Shown here: one piece after another, positions 12,927 through 23,240 of the stretch
Numbering within the stretch: the first letter of the stretch is position 1
How the letters are laid out: each line of letters starts with the position of its first letter
NCBI GenBank assembly: GCA_019671005.1
Contig: CM033752.1
Coordinates: 11,904,001-11,968,000, forward strand
DNA from: Hibiscus mutabilis
Lineage: Eukaryota; Streptophyta; Magnoliopsida; Malvales; Malvaceae
Direction: 5' to 3'
Length of the DNA: 64,000 nt
Position numbers and translations under genes: made by a program
Notes under the pieces: generated by a model
Told to the model about the DNA's origin: nothing
Databases searched by the model: none
What the model saw: only the letters and a program-made list of their open reading frames with translations

Positions 12927-13300
12927 ATTATCCCCTTAAGAAAATTCATCCTCGAATTTTCCTTACTACTTGGTTCAAAATGATGCGGATACTGCTTTTT
13001 CATTGTTTCCTCAGTTTCCCAAGTAGCTTATTCTACTTTGTAATTTTTCATATGACTTTAACTAGAAGAATCTTTTATTCCTTAATTGCTTTTCTCCTCG
13101 AGCTAAGATTCTTACAGGTTCCTCGTCGTATGTCAAATCTAGTTGAATCTCAATTTCTTTTGGTGTAACGTGTGAAAGGTCTGATCAAATATTTTTGAAG
13201 CATGGACAAACGAAACACATTATGAATCTTCCTCATTTCCGGTGGTAAATTTAATTAATATGCCACTGGAACCCTTTTCAAAATTTTGTAATTGCTCAAT
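12927..13300 (-). pseudogene. gypsy integrase C-terminal fragment of element B
   Basis: Read on the minus strand from about 13300 downwards, the sequence gives NYKILKRVPVAY, then LPPEMRKIHNVFRLSMLQKY and later DLTYDEEPVRILAREEKQLRNK-like text with frame breaks. This is the C-terminal end of Ty3/gypsy integrase (the 'VFHVSMLRKY' region). The same region occurs better preserved in both internal parts of element A (23376-23570 and 32716-32910). Only this end of pol remains in B. Upstream pol, gag and the primer-binding side have been replaced by the host-gene fragment from about 13300 on. Confidence 0.75.
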
Positions 13301-14920
13301 TCAACTGAGCAAAACCCTAATTGGATCTCCAGGCATGTATTTTCCCCCACTCTAGCTTTCGTCTCTGGTGCCACCAGGGTGCTCTCCTCTATTTTTGGCT
13401 TCGAATCTCCCTCTTCTTCGTCTTCAGACAGTGATTCAGCTTCAGGTTCCACTTGACACTTTTATTTTACTCACTTTAAAGCATATTTTTTCTCGAAATC
13501 CGACCCTTCCCTTTCGTTTTCTCCCTCTTTTCCCTTAAATGATATTTGTTTTGATAGTAATAGCTTAAATTCTAGGTTTTCGATTGATGGATTCCTACAA
13601 TCAAAGTATGCATCTTTGTTGCTAACTTTTAATTCCATAAAAAAAAGAAGCCTAGAATGTTGATTACAGAGACAGACTGCAGGCAGTGCGCTAGTACTAG
13701 TCATGCACGCTAATATTGTGCTTCCTTTTGTATAGTTATTGCTTTGTGCTTCAACTGTTTTAAGCTACTTGTTTTCGGTGAGGTTACATGTTATCATCTT
13801 GATTCTTGAGGCTTCCATTACTTCTCATGCCCCTTTACTGGAATCTTAACCTTTAGTTGATAATTAAGCATATTTCCTTTTGGTACAAGTAGATATAAAA
13901 TATCCATGTTGTTTCACTTTTATGTTTCTGGAAGATTTCTACTTGCTCAGGTTAGTCCACGTATTGCATCCATGTTTATTCATAGACTTTTTAAAAAAAA
14001 AAAATTGGTGCAGATGACGTTAGTGGTACAAATGATGGTCAGGATGTCTCGAGTCAAGGGCTTGATAACATAGATCATGTAAGTTTGCCACCTTGTATGC
14101 TTTTTGTAATTATGCTAAAGAAAAAAAAAAACTTTTTGGTGATACTGGTAAATTTGGTTCTGATTTGATAATATTCCTCTTCCTGTTTTTGTTTATTTGC
14201 CATGTCTTTATATTAGTGGTGATTATAATGATCTTAGAGGATTCCTTAGTTGTTCCTTTGTGGGCTATCAGGGTGAGCCCCAATCTTTTGCAGGAAGGAT
14301 TGAAACTAAGCGTCTTATAGAGCAGCTTCTTGTACAGGAGTCATTCTCAAGGTAAGTGAAGAAACTTATTTGCTTATTTGATGTTTTGCTTGCTTTAATC
14401 CTTTTCTTTCTTCCTCCTTAAGTTGTCCTGTATATAAAATATTTGGTCAACACAGTAATGTTGTGTGTAGTATGACATTTTTTATTGGATGTGTGTTTCA
14501 ACCATTTTCCCCCATTCTTATCTCCAGTCAAGCATAAACCTCAAGTTTTGAACTTTTTAATGGATGCTATTTTGACCAGGGAAGAGTGTGATAAACTAAC
14601 AAATATTATCAAGTCAAGAGTTGTGGATTCTCCAATGATCAGAGGCATGGGGCTTGAAAGGCTAGACGAAACGCCTAACAGAGCAGGTGGAAGTGGTATG
14701 GCTTTCACAAAATTCAGAGAACAGAATTCAAGAATGAACTTCTCAACACCTATAGCCGACTGATCGTGTTTCTTATTTTTCAGAGGTTGACAATCATGAT
14801 CTTTGTGTCTCAGCTGTTATAGAGGCGAAAAAATGGTTAGAGGAGAAGAAGTCAGGATCAAATTCTAAGTCAGAGTGGCAACATGAGACCTCTGCTCGGG
14901 AGTTTGTTATGTTGGCACAT
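13300..14920 (+). pseudogene. KAKU4: host-gene fragment inside element B, five exons, KAKU4-like
   Basis: I can thread five exons with GT/AG borders: about 13301-13445, 14014-14078, 14272-14351, 14580-14686 and 14784-14920. All junction phases agree and no stop interrupts the reading. Visible features are a NPNWISRHVFSPT segment followed by a serine-rich acidic tail (ESPSSSSSDSDSAS), then GRIETKRLIEQLLVQESFSR, EECDKLTNIIKSRVV and EAKKWLEEKKSG. From memory, this order resembles KAKU4, a plant protein at the inner nuclear membrane that shapes nuclei with the CRWN lamins; I could not check this by a search. The true start and the 3' half of the gene are missing, so it is a fragment. Introns are kept, so it was acquired as DNA and not through mRNA. 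It lies opposite in direction to the surrounding gypsy pol. Confidence 0.55.
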
Positions 14921-16338
14921 GTTTGTAACTCTTTTCTCTACGATGCGTGTGGGTTGTGTTTTTTTTTTTCTCTTCTTGCGAATTCTTTTCTTAGAAGGAA
15001 CAGGTGAATGTGAAAATTCATTATATAGGAACTTTATATTATGAAAGGGGTAGATGAAAAGGAATCACTATGATACTTCCTGTTTCATCAATGATTCTAG
15101 TTTCGAATTCTGCTTTGTGATTGATCCTTTGCCTTGTGTAACTTATGCTGAATGTTTTAATTCTTCCCCTTCTCCCTTTAGTTCTGTGTCATCTCCTTTA
15201 TGCTTTCCCGAGCTTCCATTATACTGTCTTCTTTTTTTGGATAAGTGACCATTATACTGTCTTCATTTAACTTTGAAGCTGATATTTTTTTCATATATTT
15301 CCTCCATGTCTTGTACAGCTTGTGCTATAGCTCATCTTAAACGTTCCTTTTCTTCCCCTTATCCAGTTGTCCCTTAGTTTCTATGCTGTCATTTTTTTGA
15401 TGATTATGCTTCTCTACATCTTATCAACATATATTTATGTATGTATGTATATATAGAGAGAGAGATTATGCTTCTTGTAGTTAAATATTTGTTTTACTCA
15501 TATGGAAGATCTTATGCTGAAAGAATCTAACGTGTGTCTTAAAGACAAGTTGAATATGAGCTGTAAATGGATGTAAGCTACCTATTGTCTTCCAACTTAT
15601 AATTTATTCTTATAGATGTCAATTTGCTTATAACGGTTGCAGTTGTGCAGTAATTTGCTTTCAAAGATCACTCACTTGTTAATGCACTGGTGAAAGTGGT
15701 GCCATTTTTTCTTGTGCATGATTTTAGTGGAGTACTGCTGTAAATACCACTATTTTTGAAAGAAACTCGTGATGAATGTTGATATTTAAATATTCTGTTA
15801 GTGTGAGTTTTGCATTACAAGTTTTCATACCCGCATCCATAGTCTCGAACCTATTTCTCAATCTTTGCTTTCAGTCATAAAAACATTAAAGGTAATACTA
15901 ATATTAAAAGATAATGTGGGTGGAGAGTTGGATGTACAACAAAAAATTTTCAAAAAAATGGGGACGTTGCCAAATCTCGTATACTCAGCACGAACCAAGA
16001 TCGACCATTCATATTTTGAACATCTCTGCAAACCTGCTTCCATGCATAAAATTTTTCAATTAATTAGGAATGATCTTAGATACTTGTCACTAACATTTGT
16101 TAAAATTTAAACTTATCATCCGTCAAGATGGGACCGACGATCGTTTCTCACAAAAAGTTATCCAAGGGTTACGAATCGAAGCAGAATTTTTTGTCAATCC
16201 AAGTGAAAATATGGACCAATTTTTGGTAGCATAACTTAAATTACAAATTTAGAAAAACCCAATTTTGTTAGTCCAGACTATAAATTAATAACTACAATTG
16301 CATATCGAATTAATATTATATAATTGTGAAAAGATAAG
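14921..16338. other. rest of the foreign segment in element B; no exon recognised
   Basis: The stretch is T-rich on the + strand, like intron sequence. It includes a short (atgt)n/(ag)n microsatellite near 15440-15465. Open frames at 15054-15248 and 15858-16110 have no recognisable similarity. The right junction is sharp: at 16339 the sequence switches to the LTR of B, at a point corresponding to about 938 bp into the left LTR. Confidence 0.5.
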
Positions 16339-16809
16339 TACCCTGTCCCTCAATGACTTACTTGGGCATATTTTCCATATTTATTTCATCCATGGCAATG
16401 TATATCAACATAATTTAACATTGGGTAGTTCATACCTGAAATAATATCCATAATATAACACATATATAACTAGTGATCCATGCATTTATATTCAACTTTT
16501 GACATATTTAGAACATGTCAAATATATGATTATGAAATTAATATCATGCCAAAATAAACAAGGTAGCCTCATCGCAAGTCTTCCTAATGATGTATAAAAC
16601 ATCCATATATCATATTATGTATGCATTACACTCACTTGATGCCTCACTAGAAAACCTTACTATCGATTTTAGCTTTACTCTTGTACTTTTTCCTTGTTTT
16701 TAAGCTTGCTCGTATTACGATCTCGATCACGATCACGATCTATAAAGACATCATTTGCCAACACATACGATTCAAAGCATATGTTAGTATCATTCTAACA
16801 TAGGCGCAT
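16339..16809 (-). mobile_element. element B right LTR, first part (5'-end deleted, interrupted)
   Basis: Matches 10916-11371 of the left LTR closely (for example 'taccctgtccctcaatg', 'taacataggcgcat'). The first ~938 bp of the LTR, together with the primer-binding region that should flank it, are absent and replaced by the foreign segment. It is interrupted at 16810 by element A and continues at 38331. Confidence 0.8.
16805..16809. other. target-site duplication of element A (left)
   Basis: CGCAT directly precedes the LTR terminus TGTAACACCC at 16810. The second copy is at 38326-38330, directly after GGTGTTACA. The uninterrupted site is visible in the left LTR of B near 11366-11370 ('aggcgcatattagg'). 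Confidence 0.9.
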
Positions 16810-17854
16810 TGTAACACCCTCAACGTATATTCGATTTTCGAATACACATTAAAGATGTTACTAACTGATTTATACTGATTTTTAGACATGTAATTTTTTT
16901 ATGCAAAACCAATTGACTAAACAACCCTTTTCTCGATTTTCACTAAATTACAAATCTGTCTAGAGTCACCTAGTTTCGACACTGAATTAGATTATAAAAT
17001 ATTTTAAGCAGCTATTAAAAAGAAAATATAATTCAGGGTGAAAACTATATGTGCTGCCTAGACCCTTTCTTGATTTTAAAATCACTACACGATAAACAAC
17101 CAACTAAGTTTAAAATCGTTTGAAATATCTTTTCTAATATTCTTAATTCCTCAAACTAAGTTATGTTTCTAGATCATACAAAATAGCCACTTATTTAATA
17201 TCTATACATGCCCCACTAGACTAGGATGTGGTGATACTTACTGATAATGCAGGCTAACTTGATCCAACGATGTGCAGCTCCTCCTCTGTTATCTAGTCTG
17301 AGGTACCTACGTTTGATACAAAACACACGCTAAGTCTAACTTAGTGAGGCATAATCATAACAATATAAACAATGATTATTAATATGTAATACAAGAATAA
17401 TCATGTAAGAAATTTGTGTTGTAATAATTCTGTACTGTAAAATCTTATGGCCCAAAGTAATTATCAAGTCATATAACAGTGCAATACAGCTTCTGCAAAA
17501 TGGCAAGCGATTTTCGATTACAGTTGATAACATTTTATCTTGAATAGAACTACCTTACATATATAGTTCATTAAACTAATATAATATTCAAGCCATAGGA
17601 TTAGATCTGTCTTACTAGTCTTGTGTACGGTAAGCTTTTTAGCTTAACTACTTGCATAAATGTATTTCAAGTTTTATAGCCCAAAGTACAAAATCATGTG
17701 ATGTTATGGTACGCGAGTCATCGCGACACCATAGTGTCTACAACGACGTAGCATCTGCATCACCAAAGAGACTGAGATGATTACGTACTCGAGGACGCCC
17801 TTTGCTCCTCTTACTCGCACATTTTGTGCTATGTAACACCGTAGTGTTTCAACC

Positions 17855-17940
17855 GACCCTGAAGAGTCTATCTCGACCCTGAAGAGTCTATCTCGACCTC
17901 GAAGAGACTATCTCGACCCCAAAGAGTCTATCTCGCACCG
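17855..17940. repeat. 20-bp tandem repeat in LTR 1
   Basis: Four units starting at about 17861, 17881, 17901 and 17921 (gaagagtcta / gaagagtcta / gaagagacta / aaagagtcta). Less regular versions occur at the same place in LTR 2 (about 27190-27285) and LTR 3 (about 36525-36610), so copy number has changed between the three LTRs. Confidence 0.75.
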
Positions 17941-18340
17941 TAGTGCTATGATACAGCTGCTAGGACTCTATGGATATCCAACTATGCCAAAGATTCTCAT
18001 GCAATTTCATGTGAACCTATGGTATACGAGTCATCTTACGACACTATAATGTCTACAATGTCGTAGCGTCTGATGGTGAGTACGTACTCGAGGATGCCCT
18101 TTGCTCCTCATTATAGCATCTTTTTGTGCTAGTTGACACCATAGTGTCTAACATCACTAAAGTGACTGCAACGCCGTAGCTTCTGATATCAACACCGAAG
18201 TGTTTGGATTGCAGCTGCTATAACTCTATGGATATCCAATTATACCAAAGACTCTCACACTAGTACTTGGGCATAACAATATTGTAACACCTAGTTAAAA
18301 ATAAAAAAAGAAAAAAAAGAGTAAAGGATTTTTGGTTGTG

Positions 18341-18405
18341 GGAATCGAACACACAACCTATGGGTGCCAAGGGTTATGAGTTAACCAATGGAGCTAGATA
18401 GCTCT
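18341..18405 (-). other. tRNA-like sequence at left end of palindrome P1
   Basis: On the minus strand this reads TAGCTCCATTGGTTAAC, then about 40 nt later GTTCGATTCCCAC. These resemble the tRNA D-arm (A box, usually TAGCTCAGTTGG) and T-arm (B box, GGTTCGANTCC). The stems are imperfect, so it is tRNA-derived or tRNA-mimicking and not a working tRNA gene. Confidence 0.5.
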
Positions 18406-18436
18406 TGGGGTAAATTTTACACTTGATTTTATTTGA

Positions 18437-18904
18437 GTGATAACTGGAGAGTATATCTGGAATATTAAAATCCAGAATGACTCCCCAGCTACCCGGTATT
18501 ATGGATGCTGGTGTGGGATTGAGAACCCAGGAGGTTCTAAGCGTCCCCCCAAAACTCCCCACAGTTCATCGTCCTTGATCCCGACCACCGTCGCGCTGTG
18601 TTGCTCACCACCGGTGTCAAAATGCTCATCGTCTCAGCCCGACCAAAAGCTCCCTTGCCACTCGCGCAACCGCCGCAGCTACCGTCTAGAATCGCTGTTG
18701 GAAGATTCAACAAACTTAGGGTTAGATCCCCTTTGGTTCGTCTTTAATTATGGCCTCTGTCGGCTTTCGTTCAAAGTTTCACCGCCGCAGTTGCCTTCCT
18801 CTCATCGAGCTGGTCCCGATCCTATCGCCCGATCATCCAACCAGCATCGTCTAAGCCTCTATCTGCGTTTGGCCTATTTGGTAAGTTTGGTAGGTTTAAA
18901 CTGA
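18437..18904 (+). CDS. 155-codon open frame in left arm of palindrome P1 (doubtful)
   Basis: An uninterrupted frame starts MITGEYIWNIKIQNDSP and ends LVSLVGLN. A homologous frame of 154 codons lies in the opposite arm on the other strand (19759-20223), and both recur in the second palindrome (27776-28243 and 29094-29561). Conserved blocks are the first ~20 residues, SKRPPKTP, LDPLWF and FKVSPPQLP. It has no recognisable domain and is rich in Ser, Pro and Arg. Retention of frame could be simple sequence similarity between arms of a hairpin rather than selection for protein. I list it because it occurs four times; I would not call it a proven gene. Confidence 0.3.
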   Translation: MITGEYIWNIKIQNDSPATRYYGCWCGIENPGGSKRPPKTPHSSSSLIPTTVALCCSPPVSKCSSSQPDQKLPCHSRNRRSYRLESLLEDSTNLGLDPLWFVFNYGLCRLSFKVSPPQLPSSHRAGPDPIARSSNQHRLSLYLRLAYLVSLVGLN

Positions 18905-19758
18905 AATTTGGGTCATTTTTGAATGTTTATGGGTTATTGGTTTATGGCATGTGGTAGATCCGGCAAAATCGTGCAAATTGGGCCTTTTTTCGATCGTTTT
19001 TGGGCAGCGGGTGAACCCTATGCGCCGTTTGGGGTGATTTTTGGCTGCCCTAGACGACAGCCCTAGAACCAAACTGGTTCAATGGTGAACCGGCCTGGCC
19101 AGACCCGATTTGGCCCTTGAACCGAACCAGTACCCGATCCGACCCGACCAGACCTGTACCCAATCCTACTTGACCAGACCCATACCCAATCTGACACGTA
19201 CTCAATTTAACTTAACTCGTTGACCGAGTCAATTTAGTTAGTCAACCTGACTGAGTTAACTTAGTGAGTCTACTCACTCGAGTTAAACCTTTGATTGCTG
19301 ACGTCAATGTTTATTAGTCAATGGGTCAAAGTTAACGATCAACGGTCAATGCTGACATCAGTAGTTAGCGTTGACGTCAGCGATTAAAGGTTTGACTCAA
19401 GGGAGTAGACTCACTAAGTTGACTTAGTCGGGTTGACTCACAGAGTTGACTCGATCAATGGGTTAGGTCAAATTGGGTATGTGGATCGATCGGGTAAGGG
19501 TCAAGTCGCCGGAAATGGGTCGGGTCAGGTTAGATCGGGTATTGGTTTAGTTTAGGGGCCAAACCGGGTCTGGCCAGGCCGGTTCACCATTGAACCAGTC
19601 TAATTCTAGGGCTGCCATCCAGGGCAGCCGAAAAACACCCCAAACGGCGCATGGGGTTCACGCGCTACCCAAAACGGCCGAAAAAAGGCCCAATTTGGCC
19701 GGATCTACCACATTCCATAAACCAATAACCCAGAAACATTAAAAAATGACCCAAAATT

Positions 19759-20223
19759 TTAGTTTAAACCTACCGAACATACCAAATAGGTCAAATGCCA
19801 ACGGATGCTTAGATGATACTGGTTGGATGATCGGGCGGTAGGATCGGGACCAACTCGACGAGAGAAAGGCAACTGCGGCGGTGAAACTTTGAACAGAGGC
19901 CAACAGCGGTCAGAATCGAAGTTGAACCAAAGGGGATCTAACCTAAGTTCGTCGAACCTTCCAATGGCGATTCGGCGATAGCGGCGGCGATTCTTGAAAG
20001 TGGCAAGGGGGCTTTGGTCGGGCCGAGACGGTGAGCATTCTGACTTCGGCGGTGGCGACATAGTGAGATGGTGGTCGGGATCGAGGATGATGAACGGTGG
20101 GGGAGTTTTTGGGGGACGCTTAGAACCTTCTAGGTTCTCACTCAAGCACCAATATCCATAATACCGGACAGTTGGGGAGTCATTCTGGATTTTAATATTC
20201 CAGATATACTCTCCAGTTATCAC
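19759..20223 (-). CDS. 154-codon open frame in right arm of palindrome P1 (doubtful)
   Basis: Mirror partner of the frame at 18437-18904, on the opposite strand. It shares the same first 16 residues and the blocks SKRPPKTP, DPLWF and FKVSPPQLP, with more divergence in the middle. Both start about 155-175 bp inside their respective end of the element. Function unknown; possibly non-coding. Confidence 0.3.
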   Translation of the reverse strand: MITGEYIWNIKIQNDSPTVRYYGYWCLSENLEGSKRPPKTPPPFIILDPDHHLTMSPPPKSECSPSRPDQSPLATFKNRRRYRRIAIGRFDELRLDPLWFNFDSDRCWPLFKVSPPQLPFSRRVGPDPTARSSNQYHLSIRWHLTYLVCSVGLN

Positions 20224-20273
20224 TCAAATAAAATCGAGTGTAAAATTTAACCCAAGTGATATCCAGCTCCATT

Positions 20274-20335
20274 GGTTAACCCATAACCCTTGGCACCCAT
20301 AGGTTGTAGGTTCAATTCCCACAACCAAAAATCCT
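20274..20335 (+). other. tRNA-like sequence at right end of palindrome P1
   Basis: The + strand reads AGCTCCATTGGTTAACCC, then after about 30 nt GGTTGTAGGTTCAATTCCCAC. This is the inverted counterpart of 18341-18405, with A-box-like and B-box-like segments. Transcription from these two opposing internal promoters would run outwards. Confidence 0.5.
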
Positions 20336-23225
20336 TTACTCTTTTCTTCTTCTTTCTTTCAGTTTTTTCATTTTTTTATTTTAACTAGGTGTTACAAATA
20401 TAATATTTTCATATTTAATATCCAATCCTTCAATATTGTTATCCATAATTCGTTAATAGACAGTTCATATCCAAATATCTAAAATTCAATTTACCTTTAG
20501 TAAATCATTACGCTACAATCATTGTATCAATATGTCATTTAATATTTCATGCTATTTGCATAAATAAGCCATCATACATTTTTGTTTATACCAATGCCGG
20601 TTCATCGCAAGTTGTCCTAATTATCAACATGTCATAAATACATATAATGAAATTACTCATATCACATATATAATAAATAAGTAAAAATGCACTCACCTCG
20701 GCCATGCATGATATTAGCCTCACTAAGCTATTTCGATACTTTTCTTTGCTTTTCTTTGATCTGGTACCCTTAGCCTTGTCAATAACTGTACAGTACCATT
20801 TGAACATACATAACAATATTCATGTTAGATTTTTAATCTAACATTGCTTAACTATACTATACTAGTATAATTATCCGAATATAGAATATTTTCAAAAAAT
20901 TTCACTTTTTCCTTTAATAATGCCGAATTGTTCATTATGGTCCCTAGTGACCACTTTGCACATTTTACAATTTATTCCAGCTCGAATCACAATTATTCAA
21001 AAATTCCATCATTTTTCACTAACTTTTATTCAATACCCCTTTCATCTACTAACTTTTACCAAAGTGACGTTTTAGTCGCTAATTTTACACATAAACTTGT
21101 AAACTTGTATCGAATAGTTAATCCAACATTTCTATAATTTTTCTCACATTTCCCCTACTTTTAGACCAAAGCTGAATTGGTCCTTGAACTATCCAGGACT
21201 GTCGAAATGGTCCTGGCTATTTCTTTTCTTGTCAAATTAGTCCCTTGGATTCTTATTTCAATTCTAACTTTATACAACATATTCGAATCATAAAATCTCA
21301 TAATCATAATTTCATAAAATTTTCGCATTATTCTTCCATGTGGCCAAATTGGTCACTTAGCTTTTCTAGGCTCATTTTTCATCCAAACAACATTCTAACA
21401 TGCTCTAATTAATTTTCCAACATATATTATTCATTTCCAAAAATTAACACTTAAAACCCCCAATTTAATCCTACATACTGAATTGGGTGTATAAACTTTT
21501 CAAGGACTTTATTTTGGTCCTAATGCTGTAATCAAGCTTGTAATTTCATAATCTCTTCAAATCCACCACTAGAGTAATTTTCATAATATTTTCCCTAATT
21601 TACCAAGCATGCCAAAATAGTCACTTAGAAGACTAGTTGAGGATTTTTCATTCTAACATCAAAATCAAGCTTCTGATATCATCAATCTTTCATTTTCATC
21701 ATCAATTTCAAAACCCTAAATAAAATCCTAAATTCTAGGGTTAGGGTTTTTAATCCTTAAACATGAAGTTAATCACAATCTAAGCTTGATTTCATCTCTA
21801 CAACACTAGATTTGCATAGATCAAGCTTTAACCTAAACATGGAACATGAAACCCTATTTTCTCTCTCTTCAAGAACATAATCAAATCTTCATAACTCTTG
21901 ATAAAATTACTATCAATTGAAAGAAAATCAAACATAGATTAATTTTCTATCAAAAACATACCTTGAATCTTGTTTGGAAGCCTTCAAAATGCTTAAGAAC
22001 AATTTTGTGTATTTCCCCCTTATTTTATTTTCTATTTTCGAATTGGAGGGGAAGAAGATGAACATTTTGTTCATCTTTTTTTTAATTTACGCCACATGTA
22101 ATTAATAAATTGAATTTTTTATTCAATTTAGTCCTTATTCCAAGATTAACCTCTAACTGAATCATAATTTACAAGTTGCCATTCTAGTTCAATTCCAACC
22201 AAATTCCATTTAACTCTAACCAAACTAGAGTAATGCTTTCACATGGGAAATTACCAAATTGCCCATGGTACTTTCAAAATATTTCAAAATTTCCATTGTG
22301 ACCAAATTACCAAAACTAGTCACTTAAATCACTAATTTTTCCATTTTGTAAAAACCCAACTATTCTAGTTAGATCACAATCAAACAATTAATAATTTATT
22401 CATAAAATTATATTTTATGAATTTTTCGTGACTTATGGAACAACCTCTCAAATTTTGATTCGATCGATTTCCGATATTCACTTACTACTTCTAATACGAT
22501 TTCCCTTTCACCGGGCTATCAAATAAATTCTAAAAAATTCCATATTTCCATATCTAAAAGATAATAATATTATCAAATAAAATATTCCATATTTATGAAG
22601 TTAAACTTAAAATTTTGACTCAGTCCAAATATACCGATAATTACCCAAAATCTTAATCGGGTACAATTTCTCTTAATATTTCTTAATTGGCTATCCATAT
22701 GAATAATATTAACTCAAACTGATTCATTTTTATCAATCTAAAGTACTGACATGGGTCCTTCCGAATAGGTCACGATCCTAGTGCTACTCTAGCTTGAGCA
22801 CGCTTAACTTTACAGTTCGATCCGGGTATCCGAATTCCACTTAAACTTTAACTGTGATTTCCCAATATTTAAAATATCGGATCAAACTTTAACTTTTGGA
22901 AATTACAACTTTGGTCCTTCAACTTTTCATATTTTGACTTCTACCATACAAGTTTTGAAAACTTATCATTTTGGTCACTAAACTTTAACCTTGAATTCCC
23001 ATTCCAATTTTTCCTTGGATTATTACCAAACTTTGCGAGTACCCTAGTTTTCTTATCCTCTATCACACGGTACTCTAAATTCTCATAAATTCCTTTCATA
23101 GAATTCATAATTAAAGAAATCCTAACTTTATATTTTGTCATTTTAGTCACTAAGTTAGCTTTTAAGCCCTTATCTTAGTACTAAATGACTTTTAAACAAC
23201 TTAGCAAATTTTGGGGTATTACAAT

Positions 23226-23240
23226 TCTCCCCCTTTAAAA
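23226..23240 (-). promoter_or_regulatory. polypurine tract of element A, copy 1
   Basis: On the minus strand, AAAGGGGGAGAATTG lies immediately before the LTR start TGTAATACCCC. It would prime plus-strand DNA synthesis in the reverse-transcription cycle and fixes the element's orientation. Confidence 0.75.

Larger units (their letters stand above)
18283..20396. mobile_element. palindromic LTR-like element P, copy 1
   Basis: A 2114-bp insertion with identical inverted ends (TGTAACACCTAG...CTAGGTGTTACA) and a near-complete inverted repeat with its centre near 19340. It is flanked by a 5-bp duplication AATAT (18278-18282, 20397-20401). LTR 3 of element A shows the unfilled site at about 36972-36990 ('ataacaatacaatatt'), one base different from the expected ancestor. 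TG...CA ends plus a 5-bp duplication are hallmarks of retroviral-type integrase, so it behaves as an LTR-type unit although it has no gag or pol. Both ends carry a tRNA-like sequence and both arms the same ~155-codon open frame. The central part is rich in 'gttgac/gagtcaac' and has two TGACGTCA sites. Confidence 0.85.
16810..23223 (-). mobile_element. element A, LTR 1 (with palindrome inserted)
   Basis: TGTAACACCC...GGTATTACA, 6.4 kb including a 2.1-kb palindromic insertion at 18283-20396. The polypurine tract lies directly beyond its right end, so on the minus strand this is the 3' LTR. It contains a 20-bp tandem repeat ('gaagagtctatctcgaccct' type, four units at about 17855-17940) and many 'accgtagtgtct'-like short repeats. 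Relative to LTR 3 it keeps about 1.5 kb (about 21000-22550) that LTR 3 has lost. LTR 3 in turn has about 60 bp near 37930-37990 absent here. Confidence 0.85.

Noticed and set aside
15858..16110. Sixth exon of the captured gene
   Set aside because: Open on both strands for about 60-80 codons but no suitable splice borders in the right phase and no similarity.
17700..18250. CRISPR-like array from the repeated 'accgtagtgtct' words
   Set aside because: Repeats are short, irregular and lie inside a plant LTR; no spacers of constant length.
18341..18405. Functional tRNA gene
   Set aside because: A and B boxes are recognisable but the stems, including the acceptor, do not pair well, and the segment is fixed near a transposon end in inverted pairs.
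20928..21137. 69-codon + strand frame in LTR 1 (also at 30271-30480)
   Set aside because: It is identical in both LTRs only because the LTRs are copies; no similarity and low complexity.
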